Shown: positions 1-11,649, counted from the stretch's first letter. The stretch is 64,000 nt of DNA from Polyangium sp. y55x31 (GCF_029946505.1 NZ_JARZHG010000032.1:62001-126000), one strand, 5' to 3'. Numbers and translations: made by a program. Notes: generated from the letters alone by a model not told the origin.

Positions 1-1753
1 GGGTTTCGGTCTCCCGGGCGGGTGTGCGGGGAGAAGGGACGGCAGGGGAATCGAACGATGCGTTCGGGTCCTCGCCCGGCTCCCCCACGAGCTCGAGCTG
101 CCCGTTTTCGAGACGCATCTTCGTTTCGCGGCGGCGCACCTTGCCGCTCGACGTCTTCGGCAGCGTGCCGCGCTTGATCAGCACGACCTCGGCGAGCTGC
201 ACGCCGAGCTCGGCCCGCACCGCGTGCGTGACCGCCTCGATGAGCGCGCGCTTGGCCTCGCCGAGGCGCCGCGACTCGGCCACGAGCACGGCTTCCTCGG
301 CGCCGCTCGCGCCGCGCCGCGCGAAGGCAACGCATTGCCCGTCGCGGATGCCGTCAACCGTGGAGGCCACGCGCTCGATGTCCTGCGGGTAGTGGTTTTT
401 CCCGTTCAGGATGATGAGGTCCTTCGAGCGACCGCAGATGTACACATTGCCGTCGGCACGGTACCCGAGGTCGCCGGTGCGCAGATAGCCCCCGCCGAAC
501 GTCTCGGTCGTCGCCTCGTCGTCGCCGAAATACCCCGCGGTCACGCTCGGCCCGCGCAGCCAGATCTCGCCGACCTGGCGCTCGCCGAGCGGCGCGCCGT
601 CGGGCCCGACGATCGCGAGATCGTGCCCGGGGAAGGGGCGCCCGCACGAGACGAGCTCGAGCGCCGGCGCCTCGTCCTTCGCCGGCTCGGCCGTTCCGGC
701 TTTCATGGTCGCGAGGTCGATCCGATCGGTCGTGAGGGGTTTTCCGAGGTCGTGGAACGTCACGGCGAGTGTCGCCTCGGCCATGCCGTAGCAGGGCAGG
801 ATGCTCTCGGGCGAGAGGCCGTACTTCTCGAACCGCGCGAGGAAGGCGCGCAGCACGTCGGCCTGGATCGGCTCGGCGCCGCAGCCGAGCGCGCGCATGC
901 ACGACAGATCCCAGCCGCCGGCCTGGTTCTCCGTCACGGCGCGTGTCGCCAGCGCGAAGGCGAAGTTCGGCGCGAACGTGATGGTGCCGCGGAAGCGGTG
1001 GATCGATTCGAGCCAGAGCGAAGGCCTGCGGATGAAGGACATCGTCGGCAGGAACATCACCTGCACGAGCGCGTAGACCGGCGCGATCACGAAGCCGATG
1101 AGGCCCATGTCGTGGTAGAGCGGCAGCCACGAGACGCCGCGATCCTCGGGCGTCGAGCGCAGCCCGTCGAACATGATCGCGTGGCTGTTCACGCTCAGGT
1201 TCTCGTGCGTGACCATCACGCCCTTGGGGCGCGAGGTCGATCCCGAGGTGAACTGGAGGAACGCGAGATCCTCGCCGCGAACGTCGGGCAGCGTGGTGTG
1301 CGCCGAGCCCGGATCGATCGTCCCGAGATCACGTTCGAGCACGAGGCGCGTCTCCGCGCTCTGCGAGCCGAGCAGGTGCTCCTGGATGAGTGGGCGCAGC
1401 GCGTCGTTCGTGACGACCACACGCGCGCCCGACGCCGCGAGCACATGACGCACGGTGTCGCCGTAGGCTTCGAGCTTGGCGAGGGTCGCGGGCGGGTACA
1501 TCGGCACGGCGACGAGGCCTGCCGTGAGTGCGCCGACGAAGGACAGGACGAACTCGTCGGGCTCCGGGAGGATCAGCGCGACGCGATCGCCCTTCGACAG
1601 GCCGAGCGCCTGAAGCGCGCGGGCGCGGCGGCTCGCCTCGGCCCAGAGCTCCGGGTACGCGACGCGGCGCTCCTGGCCGTTCGTGCGCACGAAAGTGACC
1701 GCCCGGTCAGCATGGACCGTGTTGTCGCGGAGGACATCGATGAACGTGCGCAT
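1..1753 (-). CDS. Fatty acyl-AMP ligase (3' end beyond window)
   Basis: Adenylate-forming enzyme that activates a carboxylic (fatty) acid with ATP, usually for transfer to an acyl carrier protein. Read on the minus strand from ATG at 1753; the frame stays open to base 1, so the C-terminus is missing. Visible motifs are the P-loop LQFTSGSTSRPKGVMVTHEN, the FAAL-typical SWLPLYHDMGLIGF, CYGMAEATLAV, the YLRTGDLGY hinge region and the catalytic-lysine segment KTSSGKVRRR, in the expected order. The WLPLYHDMGL motif favours fatty acyl-AMP ligases over acyl-CoA synthetases. The frame continues at least 40 residues past the catalytic lysine, so a short tail or an appended carrier domain is possible. 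It is separated by 206 bases from the upstream lipoprotein gene. Confidence 0.88.
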   Translation of the reverse strand, partial: MRTFIDVLRDNTVHADRAVTFVRTNGQERRVAYPELWAEASRRARALQALGLSKGDRVALILPEPDEFVLSFVGALTAGLVAVPMYPPATLAKLEAYGDTVRHVLAASGARVVVTNDALRPLIQEHLLGSQSAETRLVLERDLGTIDPGSAHTTLPDVRGEDLAFLQFTSGSTSRPKGVMVTHENLSVNSHAIMFDGLRSTPEDRGVSWLPLYHDMGLIGFVIAPVYALVQVMFLPTMSFIRRPSLWLESIHRFRGTITFAPNFAFALATRAVTENQAGGWDLSCMRALGCGAEPIQADVLRAFLARFEKYGLSPESILPCYGMAEATLAVTFHDLGKPLTTDRIDLATMKAGTAEPAKDEAPALELVSCGRPFPGHDLAIVGPDGAPLGERQVGEIWLRGPSVTAGYFGDDEATTETFGGGYLRTGDLGYRADGNVYICGRSKDLIILNGKNHYPQDIERVASTVDGIRDGQCVAFARRGASGAEEAVLVAESRRLGEAKRALIEAVTHAVRAELGVQLAEVVLIKRGTLPKTSSGKVRRRETKMRLENGQLELVGEPGEDPNASFDSPAVPSPRTPARETET

Positions 1754-1959
1754 GGCCCCGGAAGTACGTCCTGGCTACCGGGTCAAGAACGCCGGAAAGC
1801 CGAGACGCAGGCATAAGCGAATCCCGGACCAAATCAACCAGAAACGATAAATGCTGGAAATGGAAAGGAATTCCGGCGGTCGTTCCGGGTGGGTGTGTCG
1901 GATTTTCGACAGGTGCGATGCGTCAGAGAAAATCTGTTCGCGTGTGCTGGAGCACCGGT
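1754..1959. other. Intergenic region before the acyl-AMP ligase
   Basis: 206 bases between the lipoprotein stop at 1960 and the ligase start at 1753, both on the minus strand. It is less GC-rich than its surroundings around 1815-1930. It must carry the ribosome-binding site, and probably the promoter, of the ligase, but I see no convincing -35/-10 pair and no hairpin followed by a T-run. Confidence 0.4.
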
Positions 1960-4900
1960 TCAGGGGGCCCAGACGTAGGTGCCGGGCTGGCTGTCGATGC
2001 CTTCGGGCGCCTTGGCTCCCGGATCGAAACGGCAGGACATCGGGCGGTATTCGATCGCGAGGGTCTGCGGGGGCGCGGGCTTGCCGGCGGTCGGGCTCGG
2101 CGGAGGTTTTGGGGTTGCGGGGCGGAAGATCCAGCTCTGCGCGAGGTTGCCTCCGAGGACGGCGACCGTCGGGACGCGACCGAGGCCGAGCGCCTCCCAC
2201 GCCGCGACACACGGGGATTCTTTGGTGCCGTGGAGGACGACGCCGGCCGTGAGCAGGGTCATGGGCTCGGTCAGCGGGGGTTTACGTTCCGGGGATTCGC
2301 TGACGAGGACCGGGTGACGTCGACCCGGGTACATGGGCTCGCGACCGAGGAACGCGTGCGCGGCGAAGCGGGGCGTGGTGCGGCGTTCGTCGGGTTTGCA
2401 GGCGCGCGGCGCGTCGGGGAGATCGAACGGCGTGGGGACCACGACGGCCGGGCCGAACGTGCCGTCGCCGCGGAACGCGTGGAACGAGGCCGCGGCGAAG
2501 CCCACGCGTGGCTCGCTGTAGACGACGAGATCGCCGAGCGTCGTGCTGCCGATGTAGCTCCAGTCGCTCCGCGCGAGGCGCTCGCCGTCGGCCGACGTGC
2601 CCGGCGCGAGGGACATGCCGTTCGCGGACCAGGCGCCGCCTTCGCCCTGGTGCGCGAGGAGGAAGGTGAGGGGACCCGCGTCGTCGTCGGAGAGCGTGGC
2701 GACGGCGAGGGGCTTGCCGTCGGCGAGCACGGCATCCATGCGGAAGTCGGTGACGCCCTTCGGCAAAAACGTGGACCAGGTGGGATAGGGAAACGTCTTC
2801 TGTTTGCCCTTCGCATCGAGCAGGAACGTGAGGTCCTGCCGTGACTCGGGGGCGTGCGGCCGGAGGAACAGCGCGCCCGGCGTGACGGAGATGAGCGCCG
2901 TGTCGAGCAGCCATCGCGCGCCGTCGGCCTTGACGTCGGCGTGCGTGAACGCGCCCGCGTCGGGCAGGCGAACCTTGGCGGTCGTGCCCTCCATGAAGTT
3001 CTCCCACGCGAGCTCGACGTCGCGCATCGGGCCCGCGGCGCGCGGACCGTCCGGCGATTTCGGCGGCGGCAGGCGCACGCGGGCGACGGCGTATCCTTCC
3101 GTCTGGTGCGAGACCTCCATCGCGACCTCCGCACCCTGGGGCGCAGGTCCGAGGAGCGGACGCGTGATCACGCGCGCCTCGCCGTCGCCGCGCTCGGGGC
3201 CGAGTGCGGTCGTCACGGTCACGGCGTGCGTGCGCGGATCGAACGAGAGCACGGACCAGAACGAGCGGCCCCGCGCGAGCTGATCCACGCCGGGAAGCCC
3301 GAGCGCGTGGATCGGATCGACGTCCTCGATGCGGGTCCAGTTCACGCGTGGATCGAGCTCGCAGACGATCGGCGTGCGCGGCGAAGGCACGCGGCGCGGC
3401 TCGGGCGGGCCCGCGGGCGGAGCGATGAAGGGCTCGGCCTGCCCATTCCAGCCGACGCGGCTCATCGTGTCGCCGACGAGGCAACCGGCGCCGCTGCACA
3501 CGAGCGTCAGCGGGCCCGCGGCGATCTCGCGCGCGAGGCTCTGCGTCGCGGGGATCTCGGTCCACGTCGCGCCGCCGTCGAGCGACTCCCAGGCGCCCAT
3601 CGGCTGCTCGCCGAGTGGCCTCTCGGGAAGGACGGAGAACGCGACCGCATGCCGGCCCGCGCCGCCGACGAGCCCCGGATCCACGGGCGGACGCGCCACG
3701 CCGAGCAAACGACCGTCGTCGTCCGTCGTGACGTACGCGAGCCCGCGCGGCGTGAGCAGCGTGAGCCCCACGGTTCCATCTTCGCCCGGACGGAGCGCGG
3801 TTTGATCCCGCGGATCGAGCTCCGCGTCAGCCTCCTCGGCGGGGACCTCGTCGCTCTCCTCGAACGAAAAACCCTCCTCGCGACGCGCGCGCGACACGTC
3901 GAGCGTGCGCTCGCTGAACGTCTCGCCGCCGTCGTGCGACACGTAGAGCGCGAGCCGCTCGTCCTTGCCGCGCCGCGCGAGGAAGTACGCCGAGCGGCCG
4001 TCGACGGAGAACGCGGGCGAGACCGGCGCGCCCGAGAGCGAAGGCGTCTCCGCGACCGTGGCCACGAGCTTTCCGCCCTCGCGGCGCACGAGCAGCGGAG
4101 AAGCGCCCGTGCATCCGCTCGATGTGGCCGCGGCTCCGTGGGCCTTGCACGCGCCCGTGACGAGCGTGCTCCCGTCGTTCGACACCACGAGCGAGGTGAA
4201 GGACTCGCTCGTCAGGAGCATCAGCGGATCGCTGAAATGCGCGCCATCGTCGTGGCTCACGCGCACCTCGACGACGCCGCTGTCGTCGTCGCTTCGCTTC
4301 ATGCAACCGAGCGCGACGTGTTTCCCGTGCGCGCCGAGCTTCAAGCTCGTGCATCCGCTCGTGCCGGGCAGGCGCTTCTCCACGAGCGGGCCCTCGAGCG
4401 GGCCCGTCAGCAGCGCGTAGTCCTCTCCATCTTCGGGGACCACCACCTCGAGGTAACGATCGCCGTCGAGCACCGCGCGACCTTCGAGCACCGAGCTCGC
4501 CGACGGCGCGTACGAAGTCTCGAGCGCGATCGAACCCGGCCCCACCTCGACGGACGCGTCACGCCGCGTGAACGTCGCGCTCTTTCGTGGATCCCACACG
4601 AGCGTCCCCGTCATCCCTTGCGCGGCGAGGTGTCCCTCCGCGGTGCGGCCGACGCGACGCGCGCCGATGGGCGTGGCGGCGCTCGCCCGCTGAAACGTCT
4701 TCCCATCGTCGCTCGTGAGCAGCGCCTCGGGCAGCGCGAGCGCGAGCGCCTGGCTGTCGTCGGACACGGCGACGTCGAACACACGCTCCACGATCGCCAC
4801 GCGCTTCCACGTCGGCCCCTCGTCGAGATGGAAAAGCTCTCCGCTCGCCGTCGTACCGAGCACCATGCGACCACCGCTCGCGACCTGCACGAACCGCGCG

Positions 4901-5336
4901 GGCGCGGGGATCGTTCGCTTGATCGGCGCGAGTGGCCCTTCGGCTTCGTAGATGCGCCCGCTTTGCCCCACGAAGAGCCACGAGGCGTTTCCTTGCGACG
5001 TGATCCCCACGATCGCCTCCGGGGCCACGTCCGGCGCGGCAGCGGCGCGCCCGCGGCACGTCGTCGTGGCGCCGTCTTTCGTGGCCTGCGCCGCGCGGAA
5101 GCGATGCCCCTCCGCGGTGGCGAGCAGGCAGCCGCCGTCGTCGAGCGCGAGCGTCGCCGTGGCCGACGAGGGCATCGGCGGGTGGAACGACCATCGCGCG
5201 GGAGAGACGATCGGCGGCGGCGCTTCGGCGGCGGGCGGTGGGGATTTGGGGATCGCGGCGGGCGTCGGCTCGCCGGCTCCGCATCCCGCGGCGAGGAGGC
5301 TTCCGCCGAGGAACGTGAAGGCGCGCGAGCGGACGG

Positions 5337-5340
<4 letters not shown>
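1960..5340 (-). CDS. Large predicted lipoprotein with sialidase/BNR-like propeller repeats
   Basis: 1126-residue protein starting at ATG 5340, whose first four bases overlap the stop of the upstream propeller lipoprotein (ATGA). The N-terminus is a lipoprotein signal ending in lipobox LAAGC near residue 20, followed by a Pro/Ala-rich linker. The rest is low in helix and contains repeated Asp-box-like elements such as SHDDGAHFSDP, SHDGGETFSE and SLDGGATWTEI, typical of BNR/sialidase-fold beta propellers, here probably two or more blades sets. No sialidase catalytic set was recognised, so a binding or scaffolding role at the outer membrane is more likely than hydrolysis. The frame is open far upstream of 5340, but that extension is the antisense-like reading of the neighbouring gene and was discarded. 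No specific function is assigned. Confidence 0.75.
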
Positions 5341-6506
<1,166 letters not shown>

Positions 6507-6579
6507 CGAGGTCACGGCGGCGCGCACTCTAGCGCGCTTTCGTGACGAAGGTGGGTGAGGATCGTGCGTCCACGCCTCG

Positions 6580-7065
6580 TCACGACGCGTGCGCCTGGAC
6601 TTTTAGGCGCGCGGAATCCACGGCGCTCCGGAGCTGGTGGGCGGCGATCTCCGGCGCGAGCCACGCGCCGGCCACCTCCACGGAATGGAACACCCGGTGG
6701 GGGAACGGCAGCTTCGCCATCAGTTGCAGGCCCGTCGCCACCCCACGCACGAGCGCCCCGCGGAATCCTCCCCCTTCGAAACATACCGCCGAACGCCGCA
6801 GCCGTTTGCCTGCGGCGCCCGTGGCCAGCGCGGCCAGCGCGTCGCGCGCCTCTTGCGACGGCAGCGGCGCGTTCTCCGCCACGATCGTGAGGCATGCGAT
6901 CCCGTCCGGGTATTTGCGCTCCAGCAAATCGAGCGCCCGCCGGCACGCCGCCACGGCCGAGAGGGTCGTCTCGCGTTCGAACACGAGGATCAGGATCCGG
7001 TTGAAGACGGCGACCACGTGATCCTTCGTCGCCTCGACGGTGATGACCGACAGCCCGTCCCGCAT
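6580..7065 (-). CDS. Hypothetical protein, 161 aa, possible STAS-like fold
   Basis: 161-residue protein from ATG 7065. It begins with alternating hydrophobic strands and helices (VVAVFNRILILVFERET, then CRRALDLLERKYP and LTIVAENAPLP). This pattern recalls small SpoIIAA/STAS-like proteins found in multiple copies in myxobacteria, but I cannot identify it firmly. There is no signal peptide, membrane segment or obvious catalytic motif. It is divergent from the metallo-hydrolase gene at 7232, with 166 bases between them, and stands alone as a transcription unit. Confidence 0.65.
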   Translation of the reverse strand: MRDGLSVITVEATKDHVVAVFNRILILVFERETTLSAVAACRRALDLLERKYPDGIACLTIVAENAPLPSQEARDALAALATGAAGKRLRRSAVCFEGGGFRGALVRGVATGLQLMAKLPFPHRVFHSVEVAGAWLAPEIAAHQLRSAVDSARLKVQAHAS

Positions 7066-7231
7066 GAGGTTTGTCTAAGCGTATCCGCTGCGCGCGGCAA
7101 TACCGACCTCGATTCGCGCGGCGCGGATCGCCAAGGAGGCACGATTTCGACCGTGACGACTGGCAACTCCACGCACCAGGGTCTCGCTGCTGGCGTTTTC
7201 CCTCACCTTCGCGCAAGATCCTGACATCCCT

Positions 7232-8326
7232 ATGCCCCGAGCTTCCCTTCCGGGCGAAACGACCTCCGCCCTCTCCCACGAGCGAGCCTACGCGCGCCGG
7301 GCGCGCATGGAACGAGCTCCCCACTTCATCGACGGCCGCTTCGTGAACCCGGCCGTCCTGCGCTCGCCGCGCGTCGAGTTCGGCGTCCTGCGCGAATTCC
7401 TCGCGCCCCGCGTCTCCCGCCGGCCGCCCGCGCCTCTGCCCATGGTCTCGCCCCTCGACGGCTGGCGCGACCCGCCGCGGACCGGCCTCCGCGCCGCTTG
7501 GCTCGGCCATTCCACCGTCCTGCTCGAAATCGACGGCGCGCGGATCCTCACCGATCCCGTCTGGGCCGATCGCGCCTCGCCCACGCGCCTCGCCGGCCCC
7601 AAGCGCTTCCACGAGCCGCCCGTCGCCATTGCCGCGCTCCCGCCGATCGACGCCGTCCTCGTCAGCCACGACCATTACGATCACCTCGACGCCGCCGCTG
7701 TCCGCCTCCTCGCGGGCACCACCCAGGCGCATTTCGTCACCGCGCTCGGCGTCGGTGCCCGCCTCGAAGGGTTTGGCGTGCCACACGATCGCATCACCGA
7801 GCTCGACTGGTGGGAAGAGGCGGCGATTCCCGGCACCGACGTCACCGTCGCCGCCACGCCCGCGCAACACTTCTCCGGCCGCGGCCCCTTCGATCGCAAT
7901 ACCACCCTCTGGGCCAGCTACGTCTTCCGCGGCCCTCGCCACCGCGTCTTTTTCTCCGGCGACACCGGCCCCGAGCCCACGCTCCCGCTCATTCGCCAGA
8001 AATTCGGCCCGTTCGACCTCATTCTCCTCGAAGTCGGCGCTTTCCATCCTGCCTGGGGCGACATCCACCTCGGGCCCTGGCAGGCCATGGAGGCGCACCG
8101 CGCGCTCGGCGGCGGCCCCTTCTTGCCCGTCCACTGGAGCACGTTCGATCTTGCGCTGCATACGTGGGACGAACCCATTGTCGCCCTCGAAGAGGGCGCG
8201 CGGGACGGCGCCTCCGACCTTCCCCTCATCGCCCCGCGTATCGGCGAGGTCCGCGACGTCTTCGACCCGGACGACATCCGCCGCTCGCTCGCGCGCCTCG
8301 ACGCGTGGTGGCGCGAGGTGCGGTAG
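7232..8326 (+). CDS. Metallo-beta-lactamase-fold hydrolase, NAPE-PLD/UlaG-like
   Basis: 364-residue enzyme with a binuclear-zinc metallo-beta-lactamase fold. Visible elements are AWLGHSTVLLEIDGARILTD, the metal motif SHDHYDHLD near residue 146, ATPAQHFSGRG, FFSGDTG, and PVHWSTFDLALH for the last ligand. The order and the GHSTVLLE start are characteristic of the NAPE-phospholipase-D/UlaG branch, which cleaves phosphodiester or lactone bonds; the substrate cannot be read from sequence. The start is uncertain: ATG 7232 is used, but ATG 7308 (MERAPHFIDG) is also plausible and would remove a low-complexity lead. It lies 52 bases upstream of a benzoate-CoA-ligase-like gene on the same strand. Confidence 0.83.
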   Translation: MPRASLPGETTSALSHERAYARRARMERAPHFIDGRFVNPAVLRSPRVEFGVLREFLAPRVSRRPPAPLPMVSPLDGWRDPPRTGLRAAWLGHSTVLLEIDGARILTDPVWADRASPTRLAGPKRFHEPPVAIAALPPIDAVLVSHDHYDHLDAAAVRLLAGTTQAHFVTALGVGARLEGFGVPHDRITELDWWEEAAIPGTDVTVAATPAQHFSGRGPFDRNTTLWASYVFRGPRHRVFFSGDTGPEPTLPLIRQKFGPFDLILLEVGAFHPAWGDIHLGPWQAMEAHRALGGGPFLPVHWSTFDLALHTWDEPIVALEEGARDGASDLPLIAPRIGEVRDVFDPDDIRRSLARLDAWWREVR

Positions 8327-8378
8327 CGCAAGCGAAACCGCTTGCTTGCCCGCGCCCCCTCGTCGCACCATCCCGCGC

Positions 8379-9923
8379 ATGGAGCGACCCTTCGAGATCC
8401 CCGAAGACCTCAACATGGCCGACTGGTTCCTCCGCGCGCGCCTGCGCGAGGGCCACGGCGATCGTGTCGCCATCCTCGCGGGCGATCGGCGCCTCACGTA
8501 CGCCGACGTCGATCGCCTCGCGGCTCGTTTCGGCCATGTCCTCCGGGGGCTCGGCGTTCATCCCGAAGAGCGCATCATCGTCGCTCTCCCCGACATCCCC
8601 GAGTTCGCCGGCGCCTTCTTCGGCACGCTCGCCATCGGCGGCGTCGTCGTCATGGTGAATTGCCACCTCAAGACGGACGAAATTGCCTATTTCTACGAAT
8701 ACTCCCGCGCCCCCGTCGCGGTCGTCCACGCCGAGCACCTCGAAGCGTTCGTCGAGGCCTCGAAAGGCGCGCGCCACCTCCGCCGCATCCTCGTCGTCGG
8801 CGCGGAAAACCCGGCTCCGCATGCCTCGTTCGAGGCCCTCGCCGCGGGCGTGCCGGACACCATCGACCTCTTCCCGAGCCACCGCGACGACGCTGCGATA
8901 TGGATCTTCTCCGGCGGCACCACCGGCCGGCCCAAGGCCGCCGTCCAGACGCACGCCTCGTTCGTCAACACGACCGAGCTCTTCGGCAAGCGTGTCCTCG
9001 GTTATGGCCCGGACGACCGCACCCTCTCCGTCCCGAAGCTTTATTTCGGGTACGCCACCGGCTGCAATCTCCTGTTTCCGTTCTCCGTCGGCGGGAGCTG
9101 CATTCTTTTCCCCGATCGCTGCACGGCCGAGGCCCTCTTCCAGCAGATCCAGAAGCACCGCCCGACCATCTTGATCAACGTCCCCACCATGATCAACCAC
9201 ATGGTCTCGCACCCCGACGCGGCCGCGCAGGATCTCTCCTGCCTGCGCGTCTCCACCTCCGCCGGCGAGGCCCTGCCGATCGAGCTCTACGACCGCTGGA
9301 AAAAGGCCTTCGGCGTCGAGCTCTGCGACGGCCTCGGCACCGCCGAGATGTGGCATATTTTCCTGACGAACCGCCCCGGCGACGTTCGTCCGGGCACGCT
9401 CGGCAAGGTCGTCCCCGGCTTCGAGGTCAAGGTCGCGGACGACGACGGCCGCGAATTGCCCGCCGGCGAGGTCGGCTGGCTCTGGGTGCGCGGCCGATCC
9501 CGCGCGATCGGCTACTGGCACGAGATGGAAAAGACCATGCGGTCCTTCCGCGGCGAATGGTACGTCTCCGGCGACATGCTCCGCAGGGACGCCGACGGAT
9601 ATTTCACGTACTGCGGCCGCGGCGACGACATGCTCAAGGTCGGCGGCAAATGGCTCGCGCCCGCCGAGGTGGAGAATTGCCTGCTCCGCCACCCGGCCGT
9701 CGCGGAGTGCGCCGTCGTCGGCGTCGCCGACGAGAATGGGCTGACGAAGCCACACGCGTACGTCCTCCCGCGGGAAAAACGGCCGGGGCTGGAGGAAGAG
9801 CTCAAATCGTTCGTCAGGGAAAAACTCGAACCGTACAAGGCCCCGCGTGAGGTCTTCCTCGTCGAAACCTTGCCCCGCACCCACCTCGGCAAGATCGATC
9901 GCGGCAAGCTCCGCCGCGCCTGA
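8379..9923 (+). CDS. Benzoate-CoA ligase family AMP-dependent synthetase
   Basis: 514-residue adenylate-forming enzyme from ATG 8379. The frame is open well upstream, but that part is an out-of-frame reading of the hydrolase gene. Motifs: nucleotide loop FSGGTTGRPKAAVQTH, DGLGTAEMWHIF, YVSGDMLRRDADGYF, the hinge GRGDDMLKVGGKWLAP, and the terminal catalytic lysine in LPRTHLGKIDRGKL. The segment LYFGYATGCNLLFPFSVGG and the overall length fit the benzoate-CoA ligase family, which makes aryl-CoA thioesters. Substrate could be benzoate or another aromatic or alicyclic acid; no aromatic degradation genes lie nearby. Followed after 49 bases by an FGE-like gene on the same strand. Confidence 0.85.
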   Translation: MERPFEIPEDLNMADWFLRARLREGHGDRVAILAGDRRLTYADVDRLAARFGHVLRGLGVHPEERIIVALPDIPEFAGAFFGTLAIGGVVVMVNCHLKTDEIAYFYEYSRAPVAVVHAEHLEAFVEASKGARHLRRILVVGAENPAPHASFEALAAGVPDTIDLFPSHRDDAAIWIFSGGTTGRPKAAVQTHASFVNTTELFGKRVLGYGPDDRTLSVPKLYFGYATGCNLLFPFSVGGSCILFPDRCTAEALFQQIQKHRPTILINVPTMINHMVSHPDAAAQDLSCLRVSTSAGEALPIELYDRWKKAFGVELCDGLGTAEMWHIFLTNRPGDVRPGTLGKVVPGFEVKVADDDGRELPAGEVGWLWVRGRSRAIGYWHEMEKTMRSFRGEWYVSGDMLRRDADGYFTYCGRGDDMLKVGGKWLAPAEVENCLLRHPAVAECAVVGVADENGLTKPHAYVLPREKRPGLEEELKSFVREKLEPYKAPREVFLVETLPRTHLGKIDRGKLRRA

Positions 9924-9972
9924 ACGCGTCGTTTCCTTCGCATCAGGGGTGTGTTACAGCACCCCCGCCCCG

Positions 9973-10866
9973 ATGACGCTCGTCTCCTCCGCATACGGCC
10001 GCCCGCTCAATCCACGCTTCGCGCCGCTCGCCTCGCGCCAGGCGCTCGACACGCTCGAGCCCGGTGCGCGCCTCGCGCTCGCCGCGACGATTGCCGAGGG
10101 CCTCGGCTCGGCATTTGTGCCCGGCGAGACGCTCGTGGGCGCCGCCGGCTTGCCCACGGTCCTGCACCGGCCCACGAACATGCGATTCGTCGCCATTCCC
10201 GGCGGCACGTTCGGGATGGGTTTGTCCGAGACCGAGATAGAAGAGATCGCCGCCCTGTACGCCCCCCTCGGCCGCGCCGACGAGGCGCGCGATTTCGTCC
10301 GCTGGTCGACCCAGCCGCCGCGCCGCGTCCGCGTCCTGCCCTTCCTTTGCGCGCTCGCGCCCGTCACCGATCACCTCGCCCACGCGCGGCTCGCGGACAT
10401 GTACCCCGGCGAGGACGAGGGATACGCCCCTTCGGATGCGCCCGTCCCCTTCGCGCCGCGCCTCGCGGCCGAGCTGCGCGGCGTGCTCGGCTTCCGTCTG
10501 CTCTCCGAGGCCGAATGGGAATGGGTCGCGCGTGAGGGAGGCGCCCGGACCTGGCTCCGCGATCCCCCGCAATCCATTTCCCTCGCCCTCGATCCCGCCC
10601 GCGAGCCCTCGCCGCGCCCCAATGCCTTCGGGATCGACCTGCTCGAGGCCGGCCTCGAATTCGTCGCCGACGCCTGGCACGAGGGCTACGCCGGCGCGCC
10701 CGCGGACGCGATCGCCTGGCAGCCGCGCGCCATTCCCGACAACACGCGCGGCTGCCATGGTGGTTTTCAGGACGAAATCGAGGCCGTCCGCCTCCACGCC
10801 GGCGTCCGCGAGGGCCGGCACGGCGACGACCCGGCCGCCGTGCGATTCGCGATCGACCTTCCCTGA
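9973..10866 (+). CDS. FGE/SUMF1-domain protein, probably non-catalytic
   Basis: 297-residue protein from ATG 9973 with a formylglycine-generating-enzyme-like domain: MRFVAIPGGTFGMG at the domain start, then LALAPVTDHLAHARLADMYP, FRLLSEAEWEWVAREG and GFQDEIEAVRLHAGVRE before AAVRFAIDL at the end. The genuine sulfatase-activating enzymes use a Cys pair in the last third; only one Cys (GCHGGF) is visible there, so oxidase activity is doubtful. Such diverged FGE domains often bind sugars or act as scaffolds. The coding end is only three bases from the stop of the convergent lipoprotein gene. Confidence 0.78.
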   Translation: MTLVSSAYGRPLNPRFAPLASRQALDTLEPGARLALAATIAEGLGSAFVPGETLVGAAGLPTVLHRPTNMRFVAIPGGTFGMGLSETEIEEIAALYAPLGRADEARDFVRWSTQPPRRVRVLPFLCALAPVTDHLAHARLADMYPGEDEGYAPSDAPVPFAPRLAAELRGVLGFRLLSEAEWEWVAREGGARTWLRDPPQSISLALDPAREPSPRPNAFGIDLLEAGLEFVADAWHEGYAGAPADAIAWQPRAIPDNTRGCHGGFQDEIEAVRLHAGVREGRHGDDPAAVRFAIDLP

Positions 10867-10869
10867 CGC

Positions 10870-11649
10870 TCAGGGCTTCACTTCGAGCGCCTGCACCATC
10901 CCGTCGAAGAACTTCTCCGGCGTGCACTCCATCCCCGTGTAGAACTCGACGAACGTCGTCTTCACGTGGTGGATCTTCCAGTCCCCCACCTGCGTCGTCC
11001 CGCCGCTCGGGATCAGCGCCTCTTCATTCCCCGAGACGGCGTTCACCGAATACAGCGTCCGGTACTCCGTCTCCGGACAATCTTTCTTCTGCTGATTCAC
11101 GCATTCGACCACGATCGACAGCTCCGGTCCGCCGCCCGGGACCGCCGGCAACATCGCGGGGACCATGGCATTCGCGTACCGCATCGCCACGGCTTGCCCC
11201 TTCGCGCCGCTCACGAGATACGATTGGTTGTCCTGCTTCGCCGTCACCACGTCCCCCACGGCGAACACCTCCCCGAGGTTCGCGCCCTCCCAGGCGAACC
11301 GCGCGGGCATTCCTCCCGCATCGAATGCGAGCTCCATTCCGAGCGCATCCACCGCCGCCACCGTCGCCTGCGCGCCGCTCGTCAGATCCGGCGTCGGATC
11401 CTCGAACCCGAGCCACGGCCACGAGCCGAGCACGAACTTGTCCTGGTCCATCGTGCACGCGGGCCCCGGCCCTCCGCCTCCGCCTCCGCCCGCGCCGCCG
11501 CTCCCGCCCGCGCCGCCGTTTCCGTCGCCGCCCGCGCCCCCGCTTCCGCCTGCGCCGCCGCTGCCGCTCCCGCCTCCGTCTCCGCATGCCGCGAGGCACG
11601 CGGCCATCGCAATCACGAGCCCTGCTGCCCAAGAAAATCGTCGTTCCAT
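10870..11649 (-). CDS. Gly-Ser-rich predicted lipoprotein, 259 aa
   Basis: Starts at ATG 11649 with a signal peptide and lipobox CLAAC followed by about 45 residues of GGAGGSGG-type linker, encoded by a near-repeat of Gly codons around 11480-11570. The rest is a soluble domain with several Cys pairs (GPACTMDQ, VVECVNQQKKDCPETEY) and no recognisable catalytic motif. Such Gly-rich tethers after a lipid anchor are common in myxobacterial surface proteins and probably hold the domain away from the membrane. Function is unknown. It ends three bases from the stop of the convergent FGE-like gene. Confidence 0.75.
   Translation of the reverse strand: MERRFSWAAGLVIAMAACLAACGDGGGSGSGGAGGSGGAGGDGNGGAGGSGGAGGGGGGGPGPACTMDQDKFVLGSWPWLGFEDPTPDLTSGAQATVAAVDALGMELAFDAGGMPARFAWEGANLGEVFAVGDVVTAKQDNQSYLVSGAKGQAVAMRYANAMVPAMLPAVPGGGPELSIVVECVNQQKKDCPETEYRTLYSVNAVSGNEEALIPSGGTTQVGDWKIHHVKTTFVEFYTGMECTPEKFFDGMVQALEVKP

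Noticed and set aside
224-1816. Long plus-strand open frame of 530 codons
   Set aside because: It is antisense to the acyl-AMP ligase, rich in Arg/Ala/Glu without motifs, as expected for shadow frames at this GC content.
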